From Rhizobium phaseoli (GTDB lineage Bacteria; Pseudomonadota; Alphaproteobacteria; Rhizobiales; Rhizobiaceae): a DNA stretch of 64,000 nucleotides. Numbering within the stretch: position 1 is the stretch's first letter; every line of letters starts with the position of its first letter. Position numbers and translations under genes: made by a program. Shown piece after piece: positions 58,037 through 64,000 of this stretch. The DNA is taken from NCBI RefSeq assembly GCF_003985125.1, contig NZ_ML133567.1:186001-250000 (forward strand), in the 5' to 3' direction. The notes beneath the pieces were generated by a model. It searched no databases, was not told the DNA's origin, and worked only from the letters and a program-made list of their open reading frames with translations.

Positions 58037-58681
58037 CTACTGGCGGGCGGCCCAGCCGAGGCCGCGCCGCAGGATCAGCGGCATGTAGGGATGGTCGAAT
58101 TCGGCCGCGACATGGCCGAGAGCGGAATAGAAGATACGGCCGGCGCCGAAATGGCGCTTGAAGACAACAGGCATCACGACATTGCGGGCCGCCGGATCAT
58201 ATGCTCCGGTGAAGGTGGTGGTCGCCAGGATTTCGACCGTGGGATCGTAATGCAGATAATATTGCTCCGACCGGTAGTCGAAGTCGGGAATGCCCTCCAT
58301 AACAGGATCGTCCTGGCGGGTGACCGCGACGCGGAAGTCGATAATGTTGCCGGGATGGGCGACCCAGGTGACGCCGGAGACATAGCGGAAAGGCGCGCTT
58401 TCCTTGAAGGAGGTGGCAAGCGCCCCGTGATGGCCGGCAAGCCCGAGCCCGCCGCGCACCGCTTCGACCAGGCCAAGGGCATGATCCTTCTCAAGCTTTT
58501 CGCCAGTGATGATCGGCACCAGCAGATCGGCTTTCGCGAGCGTCGGAGATCCGAATATGCCGAGATCGCCGGTCACCTCGACCGCAAAGCCGTCTTCGCG
58601 CAGGAGATCGGCGACGATATGGGCGCATTGCTCCGGCTCGTGACCCTGCCAGCCGCCCCAGACGACCAATGCCTTCCTCAT
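58037..58681 (-). CDS. ThuA domain-containing protein
   Basis: A 214-residue glutamine-amidotransferase-like fold of the ThuA (trehalose utilisation) type: MRKALVVWGGWQGHEPEQCAHIVADLL, then GLGLAGHHGALATSF, VAHPGNIIDFRVAV and HVAAEFDHPYMPLILRRGLGWA. ThuA in Sinorhizobium oxidises trehalose-derived sugars together with ThuB; no thuB is adjacent here. Probably a sugar-metabolism enzyme, but its substrate is not shown. Confidence 0.9.
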   Translation of the reverse strand: MRKALVVWGGWQGHEPEQCAHIVADLLREDGFAVEVTGDLGIFGSPTLAKADLLVPIITGEKLEKDHALGLVEAVRGGLGLAGHHGALATSFKESAPFRYVSGVTWVAHPGNIIDFRVAVTRQDDPVMEGIPDFDYRSEQYYLHYDPTVEILATTTFTGAYDPAARNVVMPVVFKRHFGAGRIFYSALGHVAAEFDHPYMPLILRRGLGWAARQ

Positions 58682-58916
58682 TCACGCGCTCCCTGGCTGA
58701 TTGCTGCGGACACATGGTGGTGAAAGCCCCTTAAAACGGGCGGTTACGCAAATCACGCGAATAATTCACGAACCGCCGATCCGGCACAATCGCCCGAGTG
58801 CCGGGTGGTTCGACATTGGACCCGTTGCCCATTGACGCCTGTCGCAGTTCCTTCTTTTTATTGCCGTGCTTCTCGTCTAGGTTTCTCCCGTCTTTCAAGA
58901 ACAACAAGGGTGGTGC

Positions 58917-59900
58917 ATGGCAGGTGAAACGATTCTTGTGGTCGGCGGCGCCGGTTATATCGGCTCGCATACGTGCCTCGACCTGGCGAACAAGGGCTAC
59001 AAGCCTGTCGTCTTCGATAATTTTTCCAACGGCCATCGCGAGTTCGTCAAATGGGGGCCGGCCGAGGAAGGCGATATTCGCGATCGCGCCCGGCTGGACG
59101 AGGTGCTCGCCAAGCATAGGCCGGCGGCGATCCTGCATTTCGCGGCGCTGATCGAGGTCGGCGAATCGGTCAAGGATCCGGTTTCCTTCTATGAGAACAA
59201 TGTGATCGGCACCCTGACGCTGCTTTCGGCGGCACAGGCCGCCGGCATCAACGCCTTCGTCTTCTCCTCCACCTGCGCCACTTACGGCCTGCCGCAAAGC
59301 GTGCCGCTTGACGAGACGCACCGGCAGCTGCCGATCAACCCCTATGGGCGGACGAAACATATCGTCGAACAGGCGCTTGCCGATTACGATCAGTATAAGA
59401 GCCTGCGCTCGGTGGTGCTGCGTTATTTCAACGCCGCCGGCGCCGATTTCGAAGGCCGCATCGGCGAATGGCACCAGCCGGAGACGCATGCGATCCCGCT
59501 GGCGATCGACGCGGCACTCGGCCGCCGTCAGGGCTTCAAGGTGTTCGGCAGCGATTATGAGACGCGCGACGGCACCTGCGTGCGCGACTATATCCATGTG
59601 CTGGATCTTGCCGACGCGCATGTGCGCGCCGTCGAATATCTCTTGAAGGGCGGAGAGTCCGTCGCGCTCAACCTCGGCACCGGCACCGGTACGACGGTCA
59701 AGGAATTGCTCGGCGCGATCGAGGAGGTGTCGAACCGGCCGTTCCCGGTCGAATATATCGGCCGTCGCGAGGGCGATTCGCACACCCTGGTCGCCAATAA
59801 CGACAAGGCGCGCGACGTGCTCGGCTGGGTGCCGCAATATGATCTGTCCGCGATCATCCGCTCCGCCTGGAACTGGCATGCACGATCCAACCAGCATTGA
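58917..59900 (+). CDS. galE: UDP-glucose 4-epimerase
   Basis: A 327-residue extended SDR that interconverts UDP-glucose and UDP-galactose, for exopolysaccharide and LPS synthesis. NAD-binding GGAGYIGSHTCLDL at the N-terminus, catalytic Ser-Tyr-Lys in FSSTCATYG and PYGRTKHIVEQ, and DYIHVLDLADAH later. The gene overlaps the sulfatase gene by 23 bases, so the two are surely co-transcribed. Confidence 0.94.
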   Translation: MAGETILVVGGAGYIGSHTCLDLANKGYKPVVFDNFSNGHREFVKWGPAEEGDIRDRARLDEVLAKHRPAAILHFAALIEVGESVKDPVSFYENNVIGTLTLLSAAQAAGINAFVFSSTCATYGLPQSVPLDETHRQLPINPYGRTKHIVEQALADYDQYKSLRSVVLRYFNAAGADFEGRIGEWHQPETHAIPLAIDAALGRRQGFKVFGSDYETRDGTCVRDYIHVLDLADAHVRAVEYLLKGGESVALNLGTGTGTTVKELLGAIEEVSNRPFPVEYIGRREGDSHTLVANNDKARDVLGWVPQYDLSAIIRSAWNWHARSNQH

Positions 59901-61437
59901 GCCAGCTCGAATCAAGAGCGACCGCCGACCGAACATTCTGCTGATCACCGCGGACCAGTGGCGCGGCGACTGCCTGTCTTCTGCCGGTCATGCTTGCGTG
60001 AAAACGCCGAATGTCGATGCCTTGGCACACGAGGGCACGCTGTTCCGGCGGCACTATGCCGGGGCGGCACCCTGCTCGCCGGCGCGGGCGACCCTCTATA
60101 CCGGCCTTTACCAGATGAACCACCGGGTCTGCCGCAACGGCTCGCCGCTCGACGCCCGCTTCGACAATCTGGCGCTGGCGGCGCGGCGGGCGGGATACGA
60201 TCCGACGCTGTTCGGCTATACCGACACGGCGCCCGATCCGCGCGGTATGGATGCCGGCGATCCGCATTTGACGACCTATGAAGGCGTATTGCCTGGCTTT
60301 ACGGTCCGCCAGCTTCTGCCCGAGCATGAAAGACAATGGCTCTCCTGGCTGAGGTCCCGCGGCCATGCCGATGCCGTCAACCGCGACATCCATATTCCGG
60401 TCGGTGCGCAAGCCGGTGAAATTTCCAACGCGGCGCCGGCCTATTCCCGCGACGAGACCCAGACCGCGTTCCTGGCCGGCGAATTCATCCGCTGGATGGG
60501 CGAGCAGGACGGGCCGTGGTGCGCGCATGTCTCTTTTTTGCGTCCGCATCCGCCGTTTTCCGTGCCGGAGCCGTTCAACCGGATGTTCGGGCCGGGCGAC
60601 GGACCGGCTTTTGCGCGCGCGGCAAACGCCCAAGCGGAAGAGGAAAGTCATCCCTATCTCGCTTATGCCATGCCGCGCACCGGCAAGGGCAATTTCATTC
60701 ACGGCGCCACCGGGCCGCTCAGCGGCTGGAATGGCGAGGATTTCGCTGCGATCCGGGCGATCTACTACGGCATGATCTCTGAGGTTGACGCGCAGCTCGG
60801 CCGCATCTGGCAGGCGCTGAAAGATGCGGATGCCTGGGAGAATACGCTTATCGTCTTCACGTCCGATCACGCCGAGATGGCGGGCGATCACTGGACGCTC
60901 GGCAAGGGCGGCTTCTTCGACGGCAGCTATCATGTTCCGCTTGTCATTCGCGATCCCGCAAGCAGTGCCGTCGGCGGGATCGTCGACGAATTCACCAGCG
61001 CTGCGGATATTTTTCCGACATTATGCGAAAAGCTCGGCGTCGAGGCAAAAAACGGCCTCGACGGCCGCTCGCTCATGCCGTTCGTCAACGGCGGAAGTGA
61101 GCCGGGATGGCGGGATATGGCATTCTGGGAATTCGATTTCCGCGATATCGCCGCCTGCGAAGCGGAACGGCATTTCGGGCTGAGGTCCAACCAATGCAAT
61201 CTCGCGGTAATCCGCGATGCACGGTTCAAATATGTGCATTTTACCGCACTGCCGCCGCTGCTCTTCAATCTGCGCGACGATCCGATGGAGCTCGACAATG
61301 TCGCGTCCGATCCGGCCTATGCGGCCGTCCGGCTTGAATATGCCGAGAAGCTGCTGTCGCTGAGAGCGCAGCATCTGGATCAGACGCTGGCCCATACCGA
61401 GCTGACGGAAAAAGGGCCGGTGACGCGCCGGCCCTGA
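59878..61437 (+). CDS. Sulfatase / phosphonate-monoester-hydrolase family protein
   Basis: About 519 residues from ATG 59878. Alkaline-phosphatase superfamily: metal ligands in NILLITADQWRGD, the formylglycine cysteine in CSPARATLYTGLY (C-x-P-x-R), and FTSDHAEMAGDHWTLGKGGF for the second metal site. The overall pattern (NHRVCRNGSPLD, GYTDTAPDPRG, WEFDFRD) resembles rhizobial phosphonate monoester hydrolases. It may hydrolyse phospho- or sulfo-esters. There is no signal peptide, so it is cytoplasmic. No formylglycine-generating enzyme is nearby. Confidence 0.9.
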   Translation: MHDPTSIEPARIKSDRRPNILLITADQWRGDCLSSAGHACVKTPNVDALAHEGTLFRRHYAGAAPCSPARATLYTGLYQMNHRVCRNGSPLDARFDNLALAARRAGYDPTLFGYTDTAPDPRGMDAGDPHLTTYEGVLPGFTVRQLLPEHERQWLSWLRSRGHADAVNRDIHIPVGAQAGEISNAAPAYSRDETQTAFLAGEFIRWMGEQDGPWCAHVSFLRPHPPFSVPEPFNRMFGPGDGPAFARAANAQAEEESHPYLAYAMPRTGKGNFIHGATGPLSGWNGEDFAAIRAIYYGMISEVDAQLGRIWQALKDADAWENTLIVFTSDHAEMAGDHWTLGKGGFFDGSYHVPLVIRDPASSAVGGIVDEFTSAADIFPTLCEKLGVEAKNGLDGRSLMPFVNGGSEPGWRDMAFWEFDFRDIAACEAERHFGLRSNQCNLAVIRDARFKYVHFTALPPLLFNLRDDPMELDNVASDPAYAAVRLEYAEKLLSLRAQHLDQTLAHTELTEKGPVTRRP

Positions 61438-61463
61438 TCGAGCTTTGCCGGGGATGGCCTGAA

Positions 61464-61961
61464 TTAGCCGAGATAATCGCGCTTGCCGATCGGCGCGCCC
61501 TGGTTGCGCAGGATGGCGTGAGCGGTGGCGACGTGGAAATAGAAGTTCGGCAGCGCGAAGGTCGCGACATATTCGTCACCCGGGAGCACGATACCGCTGT
61601 TGCCGGGCAAGGTGATCTGCCGGCCTTCCACGCCTTCCAGCGCCTGCACCGAAAATGTGGCGAGATAGGCTTCGGTCTTTGCCAGGCGCTCGCGCAACTC
61701 GTCGAACGTCTTCTCATTGTCTTCGAATTTCGGGGCGTCCGTGCCGGTCAGCCGAGCGAGGGTGAATTTGGCGCTGTCGCTGGCGCGCTGATACTGGCCG
61801 GAAAGCGGCAGCATGTCGGGCGCAAGGCGGGCGGCGACCAGGACGGCGGGATCGAAATTCTTCTCCTTCGCATAGGCCTCCGCCTTGTCGAGGTAGGTTT
61901 TGAGGCTGGCGAGGCCGCGCTGGAACATGGGGACGGTGAGGCGATACATCGAAACGGACAT
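61464..61961 (-). CDS. DUF1993 domain-containing protein
   Basis: About 165 residues from ATG 61961, with AGGA upstream. The DUF1993 pattern is MSVSMYRLTVPMFQRGLASLKTYLDKAEAYAKEKNFDPAVLVAARLAPDMLPLSGQYQRASDSAKFTLARLTG, and the C-terminal FALPNFYFHVATAHAILRNQGAPIGKRDYLG carries a conserved histidine. This is a DinB-like four-helix fold by family. Function unknown. Convergent with the sulfatase gene. Confidence 0.9.
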   Translation of the reverse strand: MSVSMYRLTVPMFQRGLASLKTYLDKAEAYAKEKNFDPAVLVAARLAPDMLPLSGQYQRASDSAKFTLARLTGTDAPKFEDNEKTFDELRERLAKTEAYLATFSVQALEGVEGRQITLPGNSGIVLPGDEYVATFALPNFYFHVATAHAILRNQGAPIGKRDYLG

Positions 61962-62324
61962 GTGTCCTATCTCCAAATCTTCAAAATGGTCGGGGCAGCA
62001 ATAAGAGAGCCGAGAGCGCCTGCCGCCGTAAGCGTGCCTTCGGCTTCGGATAGATGGATATTCCCGCCGCCTTTGACAATGCAGCGAAAGGCTTTGCTGG
62101 CCCCGCCATCGCAGCACGCCCATCGCTTTCTTGCGGCGAAAGAGACTTGACGTCGCTGCAGGAAAATGGAATGAATATTCCGCAGGACAAATTTTACGGT
62201 TTGTTTGTTCCGTTTTACGGGACGCCGCGGGAGAGGCGGCGCAGCAAATTGCGGCTTCAGGGCAAATGCCTGGGGCTCCGGCGTGAGGAGGGTGCAGCCG
62301 GGCACCGTTTGTGGAGGAAGTACA
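61962..62324. other. Control region between DUF1993 and sugar transporter genes
   Basis: About 360 bases with no gene. It contains a near-palindrome, GTTCCGT-TTT-ACGGGAC (62207-62223), and a second TTTTACGG box at 62192. These might be an operator for a LacI- or GntR-type regulator of the downstream importer. GGAGGAAG precedes the binding-protein ATG. Confidence 0.45.
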
Positions 62325-63254
62325 ATGAAAAAGTTTATCCTGGGCACTGCGATGGCGCTCGTCATGTCGGCGGCCGCTCACGCGGAAACCGTCGGCGTCT
62401 CGATGGCGAAGTTCGACGACAACTTTCTGACCGTTCTGCGCAACGGCATGACCGATTATGCCAAGACACTGAGCGGTGTGACGCTGCAGGTCGAGGACGC
62501 TCAGAACGACGTTTCCAAGCAGCAGAGCCAGATCCAGAATTTCATCGCCTCCAAGGTCGATGCAATCATCGTCAACCCTGTCGATACCGACGCGACGACG
62601 GCCATGTCGAAGCTTGCCGCCGATGCCGGCATCCCGCTGGTCTACGTCAATCGCCAGCCGGTCAACGTCGACACGCTGCCGGAAAAGCAGGCCTTCGTTG
62701 CATCCAACGAGCAGGAATCCGGCACGCTGGAAACCAAGGAAATCTGCCGCATTCTCGGCGGCAAGGGCAAGGCTGTCGTCATCATGGGCGAGCTTTCCAA
62801 CCAGGCTGCGCGCATGCGCACCCAGGACGTTCATGACGTCATCAAGACTGATGAATGCAAGGGCCTGGAGATCGTCGAAGAGCAGACAGCCAACTGGGAC
62901 CGCACCCAGGGCGCCGACCTGATGACCAACTGGCTCTCCAGCGGCATCGAATTCGACGCCGTCATCTCCAACAATGACGAAATGGCAATCGGCGCCATCC
63001 AGGCGCTGAAGGCAGCCGGTAAGGATATGAGCAAGGTCGTCATCGGCGGCGTCGACGCCACGCAGGACGCGCTTGCCGCCATGCAGGCCGGCGATCTCGA
63101 CGTGACCGTGTTCCAGGATGCCGCCGGTCAGGGCAAGGGCGCTCTCGACACCGCGCTGAAGATCGCCAAGGGCGAAAAGACCGAGAAGAAGGTTTATATT
63201 CCCTTCCAGCTCGTCACGCCTGAAAACGTCAAGGACTTCGTCACCAAGAACTGA
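62325..63254 (+). CDS. Sugar/inositol ABC transporter substrate-binding protein (CUT2)
   Basis: A 309-residue secreted protein with signal peptide [20 protein letters not shown]. The ribose-binding-type fold has [56 protein letters not shown], and [17 protein letters not shown]. It looks like the rhizopine- or myo-inositol-binding proteins of rhizobia (MocB/IntA type), which I infer from memory of those sequences. A hairpin follows and then the ATPase gene. Confidence 0.9.
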   Translation: MKKFILGTAMALVMSAAAHAETVGVSMAKFDDNFLTVLRNGMTDYAKTLSGVTLQVEDAQNDVSKQQSQIQNFIASKVDAIIVNPVDTDATTAMSKLAADAGIPLVYVNRQPVNVDTLPEKQAFVASNEQESGTLETKEICRILGGKGKAVVIMGELSNQAARMRTQDVHDVIKTDECKGLEIVEEQTANWDRTQGADLMTNWLSSGIEFDAVISNNDEMAIGAIQALKAAGKDMSKVVIGGVDATQDALAAMQAGDLDVTVFQDAAGQGKGALDTALKIAKGEKTEKKVYIPFQLVTPENVKDFVTKN

Positions 63255-63268
63255 GGCGAACGCCAACA

Positions 63269-63291
63269 GGATGCGGGCAAAACCCGCATCC
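63269..63291 (+). terminator. Intercistronic hairpin after the binding-protein gene
   Basis: GGATGCGGG (63269-63277) pairs perfectly with CCCGCATCC (63283-63291) around CAAAA, followed by TTTCC. It probably holds back read-through or protects the upstream message so that the binding protein is made in excess. Confidence 0.6.
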
Positions 63292-63322
63292 TTTCCGCCT
63301 GCCCGTATCCGGAGGAGATGAT

Positions 63323-64000
63323 ATGGCCGTCAGCCCGACAACCATGGCAGCCGTTCGCGCAAGCGGCGCAGTTCCGAATGCGGAATATCTGCTGAGCGCC
63401 GAAGGTGTTCGCAAGGAATTTCCTGGGGTCGTCGCGCTCGATGACGTGCAGTTCCGGCTGAAGCGCGCCTCCGTGCATGCGCTGATGGGCGAAAACGGCG
63501 CCGGCAAATCGACGCTGATGAAGATCCTCGCCGGCATCTACATACCGGATAAAGGCGATATCCGCCTGAAGGGCATCGAGATCCAGCTGAAATCTCCGCT
63601 TGACGCGCTGGAGAACGGCATTGCGATGATCCATCAGGAACTGAACCTGATGCCGTTCATGACGGTTGCCGAAAATATCTGGATCCGCCGCGAACCGAAG
63701 AATCGCTTCGGCTTCGTCGATCACGGCGTCATGCACCGGATGACCGAAGAGCTGTTTGCCCGGCTGAATATCGACATCGATCCCGATATCGAGGTCCGGT
63801 ACCTGTCGGTTGCCAACCGGCAAATGGTCGAGATCGCCAAGGCGGTTTCCTATAATTCCGACGTGCTGATCATGGACGAGCCGACTTCGGCGCTGACCGA
63901 GCGCGAGGTCGAGCACCTTTTCCGCATTATCCGCGACCTCAGGGCGCAGGGTATCGGCATCGTCTATATCACCCACAAGATGAACGAGCTTTTCGAGATC
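63323..64000 (+). CDS. Sugar ABC transporter ATP-binding protein (3' end cut by window)
   Basis: 226 codons from ATG 63323, preceded by GGAGGAG. The N-terminal ATPase of a CUT2 fused double-ATPase: Walker [10 protein letters not shown], the Q-loop [20 protein letters not shown], signature region [19 protein letters not shown], Walker [14 protein letters not shown] and the switch YITHKMNEL. The second ATPase half and the permease gene must lie beyond the window. It forms an operon with the binding-protein gene. Confidence 0.93.
   Translation, partial: MAVSPTTMAAVRASGAVPNAEYLLSAEGVRKEFPGVVALDDVQFRLKRASVHALMGENGAGKSTLMKILAGIYIPDKGDIRLKGIEIQLKSPLDALENGIAMIHQELNLMPFMTVAENIWIRREPKNRFGFVDHGVMHRMTEELFARLNIDIDPDIEVRYLSVANRQMVEIAKAVSYNSDVLIMDEPTSALTEREVEHLFRIIRDLRAQGIGIVYITHKMNELFEI

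Overview
The window is a stretch of GC-rich alphaproteobacterial chromosome, almost certainly from a Rhizobium of the R. etli / R. leguminosarum type. The evidence is gene content and codon use (UPF0314/DUF2585, DUF2794, DUF1223 and IalB-type proteins, the rhizobial ffh-rpsP-rimM-trmD-rplS cluster, the ftsK-lolA-xthA block), plus interspersed palindromic repeats typical of rhizobial genomes. It is mostly housekeeping core. I see no prophage, insertion sequence, CRISPR array, integrase or conjugation gene. Both ends cut a gene.

Layout. 1-9.4 kb: a partial MscS channel, argG, a short-chain dehydrogenase, a LysE exporter, a three-gene ABC importer (binding protein, permease, ATPase), rlmN and an IalB-like secreted protein. 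9.7-12.9 kb: an ECF sigma factor with no neighbouring anti-sigma gene, a YkvA-like protein, pterin dehydratase, a low-molecular-weight phosphatase whose 3' end overlaps convergent thpR, and a TesA-like esterase. 12.9-19.2 kb: a LolD/FtsX-type ABC exporter divergent from the esterase (the E. coli tesA-ybbA-ybbP layout), a Bax-inhibitor-1 protein with a structured leader, an acetyltransferase, and DUF2794 and DUF1223 proteins. 19.4-25.2 kb: acnA, divergent from the cytochrome c maturation operon ccmABCDG. 25.3-30.6 kb: a leftward operon reading dapF, mtaB, ftsY, yciB, UPF0314. 31-35.5 kb: SRP and ribosome biogenesis genes (ffh, chorismate mutase, rpsP, rimM, trmD, rplS). 35.7-41.4 kb: an amino-acid ABC binding protein and permease without an ATPase, leuC, an aldo/keto reductase, an L,D-transpeptidase and an OmpR-family regulator. 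41.6-49.5 kb: a cyclic-nucleotide-binding-domain protein, an ATP-grasp protein, xthA, lolA, ftsK, and the nitrogen-control operon glnK-amtB with a sigma-54 promoter. 49.7-54.8 kb: tesB (frameshifted at its end), a UbiH-type monooxygenase, Trm112, a Lon-N protein, a YbbN-like thioredoxin, a YbaK/ProX deacylase and tRNA-Gly(GCC). 54.8-64 kb: a DsbA-fold protein, DUF6880, DUF2934, GNAT, ThuA, galE overlapping a sulfatase, DUF1993, and the start of a CUT2 sugar/inositol importer.

The features I find most worth a second look are not new genes. (1) A two-module palindromic repeat occurs in opposite orientations at 41.4 and 43.8 kb; in both places the repeat begins at, and supplies, the TAG stop codon of the adjacent gene. 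(2) Two related palindromic repeats lie inside the ftsY reading frame. (3) A promoter followed by a compact, terminator-ended structured RNA lies just upstream of ffh. (4) A one-base G-run frameshift removes the conserved C-terminus of TesB. (5) A perfect 16-bp palindrome sits between tesB and the divergent monooxygenase gene. I found no convincing undescribed multi-gene system.
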